The position numbers were made by a program, and so were the translations under genes. Of a DNA stretch of 64,000 bases, positions 1 to 8,631 are shown in pieces. The stretch comes from Cyanobacteriota bacterium. Its GTDB lineage: Bacteria; Acidobacteriota; Vicinamibacteria; Vicinamibacterales; UBA2999. The DNA lies in assembly GCA_019752015.1 (NCBI GenBank), contig JAIEMQ010000005.1:124001-188000 (forward strand), in the 5' to 3' direction. Within the stretch, counting starts at the first letter, position 1, and each line of letters starts with the position of its first letter. Under the pieces are notes generated by a model. That model saw only the letters and a list, made by a program, of their open reading frames with translations, was not told the origin of the DNA and made no database searches.

Positions 1-450
1 GTGTTGCTCCTTGGCGTGACTGCATACAACGTCTTCACTGCGCGCACGCTTGACACATTCCGGCTGCGGGATCAGCTCGGCCGCGTATCGACGGTGGCGA
101 ATTACATCAACGCCAATGTTGACGCGAACGCGGTGATCCTGTCCGGCGAGCAGAGCGGATCGATGCGCTACTACACGCATCGATCGATCCTGCGCTGGGA
201 AGCGGCCACGGCTGAATCGCTGGCGAACGCCGTGACGACGCTCCAGCAGGAGAGCCGGCCCGTGTTCATCGTCCTCGATGCGTGGGAGGACGAGCCGTTC
301 CGGAAGAAGTTCGCGGCCTATCCCGCCGGCGCGCTCGACTGGCCGCCGATGCTCGAAGCGGGCCGCAGCCACCGCACCCGCCTCTGGAAACTCAGCGACC
401 GCGATCGCTTCCTCCGCGGCGACCCCCTCCACATCGTCCGATTGCCGTAG
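1..450 (+). CDS. C-terminal part of a membrane glycosyltransferase-like protein (5' end outside window)
   Basis: The frame is open from the first base, so the true start lies upstream and the GTG at base 1 is only where the window cuts. About 149 residues remain: a short hydrophobic stretch (last part of a membrane helix, residues 1-13), then a soluble tail containing 'AVILSGEQSGSMRYYT' and ending '...HIVRLP'. A final helix followed by a small soluble domain is the usual ending of PMT/ArnT-like (GT39/GT83-type) lipid-linked sugar transferases of the inner membrane. No catalytic loop is visible, so the family is inference. The stop codon abuts a field of palindromic repeats. Confidence 0.5.
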   Translation: MLLLGVTAYNVFTARTLDTFRLRDQLGRVSTVANYINANVDANAVILSGEQSGSMRYYTHRSILRWEAATAESLANAVTTLQQESRPVFIVLDAWEDEPFRKKFAAYPAGALDWPPMLEAGRSHRTRLWKLSDRDRFLRGDPLHIVRLP

Positions 451-850
451 TAGTAGTTGGTGCCTGGCACCCGTTGCCGGTCCGTGCCGTAGTAGTAGTT
501 GGTGCCTGGCACCCGTTGCCGGTCCGCATCGACAGTGGGTGCCTGGCACCGCTTGCCGGTGACCGTGGCACTTTCCGCAAACACTCTTACAAAACTGCGG
601 AACTGAAGCCGCCACTGGCACTGGGTGCCAGGCACCTGTGAGCGTTGTAGTTGGTGCCAGGTGCGGATTCTGCCGGCCGGATACGACCGTTACGACCGTT
701 CGACCGTTATCGGGTGCCAGGCACCCAATGCCAGATACGACCGTTCGACCGTTATCCGACCGTTATCGGGTGCCAGGCACCCAATGTCGGTCCCACCACC
801 CAATGTCGGTCCCACCAACCGGTGTGAGATAGTGGCCGTCAAAGGTCGAC
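451..850. repeat. Non-coding field of GGTGC-N3-GCACC palindromes and short direct repeats
   Basis: No credible gene. The 13-bp palindrome GGTGCCTGGCACC or its complement GGTGCCAGGCACC occurs at 459-471, 501-513, 538-550, 624-636, 713-725 and 769-781, with a partial copy at 653-664. The first two copies sit in a duplicated unit that also carries the TAGTAGTAGTT and CCGTTGCCGGTCCG flanks. From about 681 a second unit (GATACGACCGT...CGACCGTTATC, palindrome, CAATG) is repeated, and CAATGTCGGTCCCACCA occurs twice near 783-817. The arrangement is like REP/BIME clusters. It lies between a stop codon and the next start, so it may also act in termination or mRNA stability. Confidence 0.85.
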
Positions 851-3247
851 ATGAGAGACGTGCGGGACGCGGTGCGGTCGGTTTCGCGGACGCCCGGGTT
901 TGCCGCGGTCGTCGTGCTCACGCTCGGGCTTGGCATTGGCGCGGCCGTGACGACGTATAGCGTCATGGAGGCGGTGTTGTGGAGACCGCTGCCATATCCC
1001 GACGCCGATCGGCTCCTGCTGCTCGATGCCACGCTCAAGAATCGCAAGAACTCCGGTATCGCGCCGTTCGAGGCGCGCGAGCTGCGGGCGCGCGCGAAGA
1101 CGATCGACCGCATTGCGGCGGTGTCGGGCGTCAGCGCCAATCTCAATATCGACGGCGAACTGGAGCGCGTCTTCGCCGCCAGCGCCAATGACGATGCGCT
1201 GAGAATCCTCGGCGCGGAGCCGCCGGTACTCGGCCGGCTGACCCGCGATCGTGAGGACATCGGCGCCGACGGATACATCAGCGCCGTTGCGATCAGCGAT
1301 GCGCTGTGGCGCCGACACTTCGGCGCCGATCCCTCGGCGATCGGCCGGCGCATCCAGGTCAACAACATCGACGCGCAGATCGTCGGCGTGCTGCGCCCGG
1401 GCCTCAAGGTCTTCCTGCCGGCAATGTCGAACGCCGCCGAGGAGATCGACGTCTGGTTCCCGCGTGGCGACAGCGATCGGCTGGACGTCCGCGACCCGGC
1501 CACGATCGCGCGGCTGGCGCCCGGCGTCACGATCGCGGAGGCACAGGCGGAACTCGATACCTTCGCGCGCGCCTTTGCCGCCGATCGGCCTGGCGCGTAC
1601 GCGGGCGGGTTCGCGTTGCTCGCGAGCCCGCTGCAGGATCTCCTCACCGAACGGGTCAAACCGGCGTTGATGGCGCTCGGCGCCGCAGTGGCGTTCGTCC
1701 TGCTGATTTCGTGCGTGAACGTCACGAACCTGATGCTGGCGCGCGCGAAAACGCGCGAGCGCGAGATCGCGGTGCGATCGGCATTAGGCGCAAAGCGCGG
1801 CAGATTGATCGCGCAGATGCTTGCCGAGAGCATCGTGCTGGCCGGCGGAGGCGCAGCACTCGGTTTGGCGATTGGCGCCGGCGGTATCGCGCTGCTCGAC
1901 TGGCTGCGGCCCACGCACCTGCCGAGGCAGTCGCAGATCGCGATCGACAGCGGCGTCGCGATCTTCGCGATCGGCATCGCGGCGTTGGTCTGTCTCGTGT
2001 TCGGCCTGGTGCCGGCATTTCGCGCGACGCGCCGCGAACACACCGATCCATTGCGATCGGGCCGTGCCGGCACGACCGCCGGTGGTCTGCGTCGCTTGCA
2101 ACGCGCGCTGGTCGTCGCCGAAGTCGCGCTGTCGATCGTGCCGCTGGTTGGCGGCGGGCTGATGATTCGATCGTTCTGGAACCTCGCGCATGCGCCGATC
2201 GGTTTCGATCCGTCGGAGATCGTCACCGCGCGCGTGCAAATGAGCTTCCGCGCCTTTCCGGATCTCGAGCAACGACGGGCGCTCATACAGAATGCGATCG
2301 AACAGGTCAGACAACTGCCTGGCGTTGAAGATGTCAGCGCCGGCACGTCGCTGCCGTTCACGCTGCCGAACACACGCCGCTTCGCGCGTGATGGCGATCC
2401 GTCCTCCGAGTTGATGGCGAGCCAGCAGGCGATCGCGCCGGGTTATCTTTCGTTGACCCGAACGCGATTGGTCGAAGGCCGCGACGTGACCGGCGACGAC
2501 ATTCGTCAGAACCGGCTGGTCGCGATCGTCGATCAGCGCATTGCCCAGCGATTGTGGCCTGACGGCGCGGTCGGCCGCTTTCTCGCGATTCAGATCGGGA
2601 GCAAGCCCGCGAAGCTCGAAGTGATCGGCGTCACCGAACCGGTGAGGGCCACGCGCGTCAACGACGCCGAGATGCCGCATGTGTTCCTCTCTTACAACGT
2701 GCAGCAGGGCGAGCCCTATCTCGTGATTCGCACGCGGCAGTCGGCCGCGATCCTTGCGCCGCAGATTCGCCGCGTCGTCGAAGCCCTCGGCACACTCCGC
2801 GCCGTCGTGGACATCCGCCCGATGCGCGATTACGTCGATCTCTCCGTCGGCGATACCCGCTTCACGATGCTGATGCTCACGGCATTCGCCGCGGCATCCT
2901 TGCTGCTCGCGGGCGTGGGGATGTATGGCACGCTCGCGTACCTCATCTCGCGGCGCACGCAGGAATTCGGCATTCGCATGGCACTCGGCGCCAGCGCGGC
3001 AACGGTGATGCGGATGGTCGCGGCTGAAGGCGCGCTGCTCGCCGCGATCGGCGCCGGCGCCGGCCTCGCCGTTGCGCTCGGCGTTGCCGGCGGACTGCGC
3101 ACGCTCCTCTACGGCGTGGCGCCGCTCGACCTCACCACCGTGGCCGTTGTCGCCACGCTGATGGCGATCGTCGCCGTGGCGGCAGCGAGCCTGCCGGCCT
3201 GGCGCGCCTCGCGCGTCGATCCGACGATCGCGTTGCGCGCGGAATAG
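851..3247 (+). CDS. ADOP/MacB-type ABC transporter permease
   Basis: A 798-residue inner-membrane protein of the MacB/FtsX permease superfamily, in the long 'ADOP' form common in Acidobacteriota. The order is an N-terminal helix (about residues 16-43, 'LTLGLGIGAAVTTYSVMEAV'), a periplasmic MacB-PCD domain, a first FtsX block from about residue 273 with the signature 'REIAVRSALGAKRGR', a second periplasmic domain, and a C-terminal FtsX block with 'RTQEFGIRMALGAS'. It ends 'DPTIALRAE', the usual ADOP ending. No ATP-binding subunit is adjacent, so the ATPase partner and substrate are unknown. The ATG has an AAAGG 5 bp upstream. Confidence 0.9.
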   Translation: MRDVRDAVRSVSRTPGFAAVVVLTLGLGIGAAVTTYSVMEAVLWRPLPYPDADRLLLLDATLKNRKNSGIAPFEARELRARAKTIDRIAAVSGVSANLNIDGELERVFAASANDDALRILGAEPPVLGRLTRDREDIGADGYISAVAISDALWRRHFGADPSAIGRRIQVNNIDAQIVGVLRPGLKVFLPAMSNAAEEIDVWFPRGDSDRLDVRDPATIARLAPGVTIAEAQAELDTFARAFAADRPGAYAGGFALLASPLQDLLTERVKPALMALGAAVAFVLLISCVNVTNLMLARAKTREREIAVRSALGAKRGRLIAQMLAESIVLAGGGAALGLAIGAGGIALLDWLRPTHLPRQSQIAIDSGVAIFAIGIAALVCLVFGLVPAFRATRREHTDPLRSGRAGTTAGGLRRLQRALVVAEVALSIVPLVGGGLMIRSFWNLAHAPIGFDPSEIVTARVQMSFRAFPDLEQRRALIQNAIEQVRQLPGVEDVSAGTSLPFTLPNTRRFARDGDPSSELMASQQAIAPGYLSLTRTRLVEGRDVTGDDIRQNRLVAIVDQRIAQRLWPDGAVGRFLAIQIGSKPAKLEVIGVTEPVRATRVNDAEMPHVFLSYNVQQGEPYLVIRTRQSAAILAPQIRRVVEALGTLRAVVDIRPMRDYVDLSVGDTRFTMLMLTAFAAASLLLAGVGMYGTLAYLISRRTQEFGIRMALGASAATVMRMVAAEGALLAAIGAGAGLAVALGVAGGLRTLLYGVAPLDLTTVAVVATLMAIVAVAAASLPAWRASRVDPTIALRAE

Positions 3248-3274
3248 GGCCCACCACGGGTATCATCTGCATGC

Positions 3275-5473
3275 TTGCGTAAGTTCGACGTCTTCATGCT
3301 GGCCGCCATTTTGCTGGTGGCCGCCGGGCTTCGCGTGTGGGCGCCGTGGGATGACGTGCTCCCGTCGACGCCGCCGACCGCAGGCGGACCCACGCGCGTC
3401 AACTTTCTCGAGACCGACGCGTGGTATCACGTGCGTCTCGCCGAGAGCCAGGTCCGCAATTTCCCGCATCGCGTCACCGTCGATCCGTATGCCGCACCGG
3501 ATGGCCAGTACGTCGCCGTGGCGCCGCTCCTCGATACGATCATCGCCACCACCGCCTTCGTCACGCAGGGCCGCGACGCTTCCGGGCAATACATCGAACG
3601 GGTCGCGGCGTTCGTGCCGGCGATTGCCGGCGTCCTCGCGGTGGTTGCAGTGTGGGCGCTCGCCACGATTGCCTTCGATCGCCGCGCCGGCCTGCTTGCG
3701 GGATTGCTGGCGGCGATCCTCCCCGGACACTTCCTCGATCGCACGCTGATTGGTTTCGTCGATCACCACGCCCTTGAAGTGTTGTTGTCGATCGCGACGC
3801 TGGCGTGCATCGCGTACGGAACGGTGGCGGGCGCGGGTATTTGCCTCGGCCTCTATCTGCTGGCGTGGGCAAGCGGCTCGTACTTCGTGTTCATTCTCGC
3901 GGTATGGATCGTGCTCACCGCGATGCTCGCGCCGGACCGCCGCGCATCGACCGGCCGCTTCACCGCGATCATGGCGGCGATCGCACTCGCCATCGTGCTG
4001 GTGTTCCAGGATCCCGGCCTCTTCCGCTACAACACGCAGATCGCCGCGCTGTCCGGAGTGATCGTGCTGTCGCTCGCGGTAATGTATTTCGCGAATCACC
4101 TCGTCAAGACGATCGGCATCATCGCGGCCGCCACGATCGCGCTCGTGTTGCTGGTCTGGCTGGCGCTGCCCGATCTTTTCAACCAGGTCGCAACAGATCT
4201 CAACCGCTTCCGTCCCGATCCAACACGAATGGCGGTACTCGAAGCGCGGCCGCTCTTTCTTTACACCGGCAACTGGACGTGGTCGCAACCGTGGGTGTTT
4301 TTTCGCAGCGGTTTCTACGCCGGCATCGTCGCCGTCGTGCTGCTCGCTGCGACGACGTGGCGCACGCGCCGTGTCGATCACCTCCTGGTTCTCTGCTTCA
4401 CCGTCGCCAACTACTTCGCGACGGTCGGTCAGAACCGCTTCGGTTATTACCTGGTGCCGTCGACCGCGGTGGTGATCGGCTGGCTCGGGGTACGCATCCT
4501 CGATTGGGGCGGCGTCCCGCATGCCGGCAATCCGCAGCCGCGTGTTACACGCGCGTTTCCGTTGCGGCGCGAGATCGCCGTGGTCGCGGTGTCCGGCCTG
4601 CTGGTTGCGCCGAACCTCGTGCCCGCGGCGATCACCACCACGCGGCTCGGCGGCATGCCGGACTACTGGTTCAGCGCCATGCAGTGGCTTCGCGCGAACA
4701 CGCCGGAGCCGTTCACATCGGCCGATTACTACTACGCGCGTTACGGCAACACCAACCCGCCCGCGTCGTACAGCGTGATGAACTGGTGGGACCAGGGCTA
4801 CTGGATCATGCAGACCGCGCGGCGCGTGCCGATCAGCAACCCGACGCAAAGCGGCGCCGACAAGGCGGCGCGGTTCCTGGTTTCAACCAGCGAGTCCGAC
4901 GCGCTCGAGAAGCTTGCCGCCGACAATGCTCGATACGTGCTCGTGGACTGGGAGCTGCCGTTTCGCGAAGGTCCAAACGGCTCGCTCGCCGGACGCTTCC
5001 AGAACCTCGCCGACTGGGCGCGCATTCCCACGGCGCGCTTTTACTCGTTATGTTTCACGCGGCGCACCGACGTCGATCCATGGCAGCCGGTCTGGATCTA
5101 TCGCGAAGCCTATTACCAGACAATGGTCTATCGCTTGACGGTGCTGGGCGGGCAGGCCGCGCACCCGGTCAACAACACCTACGTAGCGCACGTCACGCAA
5201 CGAACCGATACGACCGGGCGCACGTTCTGCGAAGTGGTCAACCGCTGGCAGTATGCGAACCCGGAAGAAGCCAGGGCGTCAGCGGCGCAGCGCGGCGCCG
5301 GATTCGAAGCGGTGGGACTGTCACCGTGGCAACCGGCCTTCACCGTCCCCGCGATCGCGGGCTTGAAGGTCGCGGCGGAGTTTCGCGATCCGAATCAGAA
5401 AGCGAACGAGTCGCCGATGATCCGGATCTTCGAAGCCGCTACTCCGCGCGCAGTGCCGTCGCCGGATCGGTAG
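3275..5473 (+). CDS. STT3/PglB/AglB-like oligosaccharyltransferase (GT66)
   Basis: A 732-residue multi-span membrane protein. Three STT3 landmarks are readable: 'ETDAWYHVR' near residue 48 in the first external loop (acidic metal-site residue plus WYH), 'VDHHALEV' near residue 162, and 'NWWDQGYW' around residue 504, the WWDxG acceptor-sequon motif of the soluble domain. Family members move a lipid-linked glycan to Asn in proteins on the outer face of the inner membrane. The start is TTG at 3275 or ATG at 3296 (residue 8); neither has a strong ribosome site. The 3' end overlaps the convergent permease gene by 35 bp. It is downstream of an ADOP gene and near a possible PMT-like gene; no glycan-assembly genes are in view. 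Confidence 0.85.
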   Translation: MRKFDVFMLAAILLVAAGLRVWAPWDDVLPSTPPTAGGPTRVNFLETDAWYHVRLAESQVRNFPHRVTVDPYAAPDGQYVAVAPLLDTIIATTAFVTQGRDASGQYIERVAAFVPAIAGVLAVVAVWALATIAFDRRAGLLAGLLAAILPGHFLDRTLIGFVDHHALEVLLSIATLACIAYGTVAGAGICLGLYLLAWASGSYFVFILAVWIVLTAMLAPDRRASTGRFTAIMAAIALAIVLVFQDPGLFRYNTQIAALSGVIVLSLAVMYFANHLVKTIGIIAAATIALVLLVWLALPDLFNQVATDLNRFRPDPTRMAVLEARPLFLYTGNWTWSQPWVFFRSGFYAGIVAVVLLAATTWRTRRVDHLLVLCFTVANYFATVGQNRFGYYLVPSTAVVIGWLGVRILDWGGVPHAGNPQPRVTRAFPLRREIAVVAVSGLLVAPNLVPAAITTTRLGGMPDYWFSAMQWLRANTPEPFTSADYYYARYGNTNPPASYSVMNWWDQGYWIMQTARRVPISNPTQSGADKAARFLVSTSESDALEKLAADNARYVLVDWELPFREGPNGSLAGRFQNLADWARIPTARFYSLCFTRRTDVDPWQPVWIYREAYYQTMVYRLTVLGGQAAHPVNNTYVAHVTQRTDTTGRTFCEVVNRWQYANPEEARASAAQRGAGFEAVGLSPWQPAFTVPAIAGLKVAAEFRDPNQKANESPMIRIFEAATPRAVPSPDR

Positions 5474-7892
5474 CGGCCGCGCGGCTCGCCGGCGTCCACG
5501 CCGCGATCGCGAGCACGATCAGGAAGAACAGCGCGGTGCCGCCGAACGAGACGGGATCGACCGGCGGCACGCCGACCAGCAAACTCTGCGCGAGGGTGCC
5601 GATGCCGGCCGCCAGCGCCAGGCCAATCACGCCGCCCATCACGCCGAGTTTCGCGGCCTGCCTCAGCACCATGGCTCGCATGTCTCCGTTCGATGCGCCA
5701 AGCGCCATGCGGATCGCAATCTCGCGCGTCCGCTGCGTCACGATGAACGCCATCAATCCGTAGAGACCCAGCGCGGCGAGAAAAATCCCGATGCTGCCGA
5801 CACTGCCGGCGATCCACGCCGCGAGTTGTTGCGGCAGCAATCCGATCGCCGCCGCATCGTCAAACGTCTGCAGCATCACGATCGGCACGTTCGGCTCGAC
5901 CTGCGCCATCGCCGTGCGCACTTCCTGCGCCACCTGGCGGCCCGGCGCATGCCGAACATAAAACTCCATCACCGGGATCGGGTGCTGGGCGAACGGAACG
6001 TAGATGAACGGCGCCGGTGCAGAGCTGATGAAGCGGTACTTGGCGTCGCGCGACACGCCGACGATCTGCACCGCCCGCTCCTCCGGGTCTTCGTCGCGGT
6101 AGTAGAACGTACGGCCGATCGCCGATTGCCCTGGCCACGCCTGGCGCGCGAACGTTTCGCTGACGATCGCCACCCACGGCGCACCGATCCGGTCAGACTC
6201 GTTGAACGCGCGCCCCTCGACGATCTTCATGTCAATCGTCTCGAAGTACTCGGGCGACACGACGTCCCAATCCGAATCGATGCGGCCGTCGGAGCGGCTG
6301 GTGCTGGTGTGTCCATCCACGCGCACGCTGCCCATGCCGAAACCGCTGCCCTGCAGCGGAATCATGCGCGCGTTGGCCACCGATTCCACTCCTGGAATCG
6401 CTTTGAGCCGCTCTTTGAAGCGCGATGCGAGCTCGACGGCCTGCTGCTCGCGATAGCCGGACAAGGCCACATCGACGTTGGCGAGCAGGACGTTCGCGGT
6501 CTTGAATCCAGGATCGGTGGAGGCCGCCTTCTCGAGCGACCGCAGGAACAGCAAGGCGATGACGACGAGCATCAGCGACAGGGCGACCTGCGCCGTCACC
6601 AGCGAGTTGCGCAGCCGGAAGCGCCTGCGATCGGCAGTCGCGTTCGCGCCGTGCAGCATCGGCGCCAGGTCGCCGCCGAGTGCGTGGCGCGCCGGCGCCA
6701 GTCCAAAGATCACGCCCGTGATCAACGCGAGCCCGAAGGCAAATAACATCACGCGAACGTTGACGTGGATATCCAGGTTCAGCGAGACGGGCAGTGCCGG
6801 CAGCGATCCCGCGAGCAGCGACACGAGCCAGTACGTCAGCGGCACGGACACGACCGCTGCAGCCGCGAACAGCACCATGGTTTCGGTGAGCAGCTGCGAG
6901 ATCAAGCGCCCGCGGCCGGCCCCGATCGCGAGCCGCGTCGCCATTTCGCGCCGCCGGACCGCCGCGCGCGCCAGCAGCATGCCCGCAACGTTGCTGCACG
7001 CGATCGCCAGCAGCGCGCCGGTCAGCGCGAACAGGAATCCGATGAACGCGAGAAACGGCGTGCGCACCGGTCCCGGAATGCGGCCCATTGATGCGAGCTT
7101 GATCGTGTACGCCTGATTGGCGTCCGGATTCGCCTTCTTGTGCGCGTCGTTGAGCACGTTCAGCTCGGCTTCGGCCTGCTGCACCGACACGCCCGGCTTG
7201 AGCCGACCGATCGCCACGTGCCACACGCCGCGCACCTGCGTCAGCAGCGACGAGTCGGGCCGGCCGCGCACCACCTGCACCATCGCCATCGGCGCCCACA
7301 GATCGGTGCCGACCATCGACGAGCCCTGGAATCCCTCCTCGGCGACGCCGATCACCGCGAAGTCGCGGTTGTTGAGCCGCAGTGGACGATCGAGAATCGT
7401 GGGGTCACTATTGAAACGCCGCGTCCACAATGAGTGGCTCAGGACGACCACTGGACGTTCGTTCGGAATCCGATCCTCGTCGTCGCGAAAGAAACGGCCG
7501 AGCGCAGGCCGCGTGCCGAGCACGTCGAAGTAGTTGGCGGAAACCAGCGTGCCGATCACGCGCTCGCTCGATCCGTTCGTTCCGAGACTCAGCGGCCCGC
7601 CGCCGAAATCGACTGCTGCAACATCCACCGTCTGGCTGTGCTCGCGCAGATTTGCATAAGCGGGATGCGACATATTGTCGAAGCCGCTGCCGCTCTTCCC
7701 GCGCCCGATGTCGACGACCTGTCCCGGGTCGCGCACGCCGATCGTCGGCTCGAATAACAAGGCATCCGTGAGGCTGAAAATAGTCGCCGCCGCGCCAATG
7801 CCGAGCGCGAGCGAAATGATCGACGTCATAGTGAAAACCGGGCTGCGCCCCAACAGGCGCACGGCCTGCCGGATGTCGGTTGAAAGGGCCAT
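5439..7892 (-). CDS. ADOP/MacB-type ABC transporter permease
   Basis: An 817-residue permease built like the gene at 851-3247: N-terminal helix ('SIISLALGIGAAATIFSL'), MacB-PCD domain, FtsX block with 'REMATRLAIGAGRGRL', second periplasmic domain, and C-terminal FtsX block with 'REIAIRMALGASNGDMRAM', ending 'DPATALRAE'. It runs convergently to the STT3-like gene and shares 35 bp of 3' end with it. Sequence between the conserved blocks differs clearly from the first ADOP gene, so this is an old paralogue and not a recent duplicate. It lacks its own ATPase domain. Confidence 0.9.
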   Translation of the reverse strand: MALSTDIRQAVRLLGRSPVFTMTSIISLALGIGAAATIFSLTDALLFEPTIGVRDPGQVVDIGRGKSGSGFDNMSHPAYANLREHSQTVDVAAVDFGGGPLSLGTNGSSERVIGTLVSANYFDVLGTRPALGRFFRDDEDRIPNERPVVVLSHSLWTRRFNSDPTILDRPLRLNNRDFAVIGVAEEGFQGSSMVGTDLWAPMAMVQVVRGRPDSSLLTQVRGVWHVAIGRLKPGVSVQQAEAELNVLNDAHKKANPDANQAYTIKLASMGRIPGPVRTPFLAFIGFLFALTGALLAIACSNVAGMLLARAAVRRREMATRLAIGAGRGRLISQLLTETMVLFAAAAVVSVPLTYWLVSLLAGSLPALPVSLNLDIHVNVRVMLFAFGLALITGVIFGLAPARHALGGDLAPMLHGANATADRRRFRLRNSLVTAQVALSLMLVVIALLFLRSLEKAASTDPGFKTANVLLANVDVALSGYREQQAVELASRFKERLKAIPGVESVANARMIPLQGSGFGMGSVRVDGHTSTSRSDGRIDSDWDVVSPEYFETIDMKIVEGRAFNESDRIGAPWVAIVSETFARQAWPGQSAIGRTFYYRDEDPEERAVQIVGVSRDAKYRFISSAPAPFIYVPFAQHPIPVMEFYVRHAPGRQVAQEVRTAMAQVEPNVPIVMLQTFDDAAAIGLLPQQLAAWIAGSVGSIGIFLAALGLYGLMAFIVTQRTREIAIRMALGASNGDMRAMVLRQAAKLGVMGGVIGLALAAGIGTLAQSLLVGVPPVDPVSFGGTALFFLIVLAIAAWTPASRAAATDPATALRAE

Positions 7893-7977
7893 GGCTGACT
7901 AGACTCGTTTCAAGGTCTTTTTGTTTCAGCTCACGAGAAATGGCAACGAATTAGCAGGAATTACCCCTAGAGTCGAT

Positions 7978-8631
7978 ATGCCACTCGTGTCTACCCAGAC
8001 TTTCGCGAATCGCGTCGAGGCCGGTCAGATGTTGGCCGCGCAGTTGACTGCCTATCGCGATCGCGATGACGTGGTGGTCCTGGCCCTGCCGCGCGGCGGC
8101 GTTCCGGTCGCCAGCGAGGTCGCCGGCGCGCTTGGCGTGCCCTTCGACGTCTTCGTTGTAAGAAAACTCGGCGTGCCCGGACACGAGGAGCTCGCCATGG
8201 GCGCAATCGCGTCCGGCGGCGTTCGGGAGGTGAATCGCGATGTCGTCGACGCGCTCGGCATTCCGGGCAACGTGATCGACGCCGTCGCCGCCCGCGAGCA
8301 ACGCGAGCTCGAACGCCGCGAAGCGGCGTATCGCGGCAATCGCCGCACCCTCTCTCTCATCAACACGACCGTCATTCTCGTCGACGATGGCCTCGCCACC
8401 GGATCGACGATGCGCGCCGCCGTGATGGCGGTGCGGCAACAACAACCTGCACGAGTGATCGTGGCCGTGCCTGTCGGCGCCGTTTCGACGTGCGCCGATC
8501 TCGCGACCGAAGCGGACGATGTGGTGTGCGTGCGCACGCCCGAACCGTTCGTCGCCGTCGGAATGTGGTACCGGGATTTTGCTCCCACCACGGATCAGGA
8601 AGTGCGCTCCCTGCTCGAGAAAGCTACGTGA
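7978..8631 (+). CDS. Phosphoribosyltransferase-fold protein
   Basis: About 217 residues from the ATG at 7978; an in-frame TTG at 7921 would add 19 poor-quality residues. The PRPP-binding motif 'VILVDDGLATGSTM' is at about residues 132-145, and 'ALPRGGVPVASEVA' plus 'VVRKLGVPGHEELAMGA' give the rest of the type I PRT fold. These orphan PRTases have no settled substrate. The next gene starts inside this stop codon (GTGA), so it is translationally coupled to the erythromycin-esterase gene; Mycobacterium tuberculosis Rv2030c is, to my knowledge, a fusion of the same two domains, so the pair probably works together. Confidence 0.85.
   Translation: MPLVSTQTFANRVEAGQMLAAQLTAYRDRDDVVVLALPRGGVPVASEVAGALGVPFDVFVVRKLGVPGHEELAMGAIASGGVREVNRDVVDALGIPGNVIDAVAAREQRELERREAAYRGNRRTLSLINTTVILVDDGLATGSTMRAAVMAVRQQQPARVIVAVPVGAVSTCADLATEADDVVCVRTPEPFVAVGMWYRDFAPTTDQEVRSLLEKAT

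Noticed and set aside
451-850. CRISPR array
   Set aside because: Repeats are 13 bp palindromes with irregular spacing and repeated flanks, and no cas genes are present.
763-2373. Long minus-strand open frame (536 codons) opposite the first ADOP gene
   Set aside because: Ser/Arg/Ala-rich low-complexity product with no motif; the plus-strand frame has clear FtsX blocks. An artefact of high GC.
3263-4849. Minus-strand frame of 528 codons opposite the STT3-like gene
   Set aside because: Arg/His/Asp-rich shadow of a GC-rich gene; no domain, no start signal.
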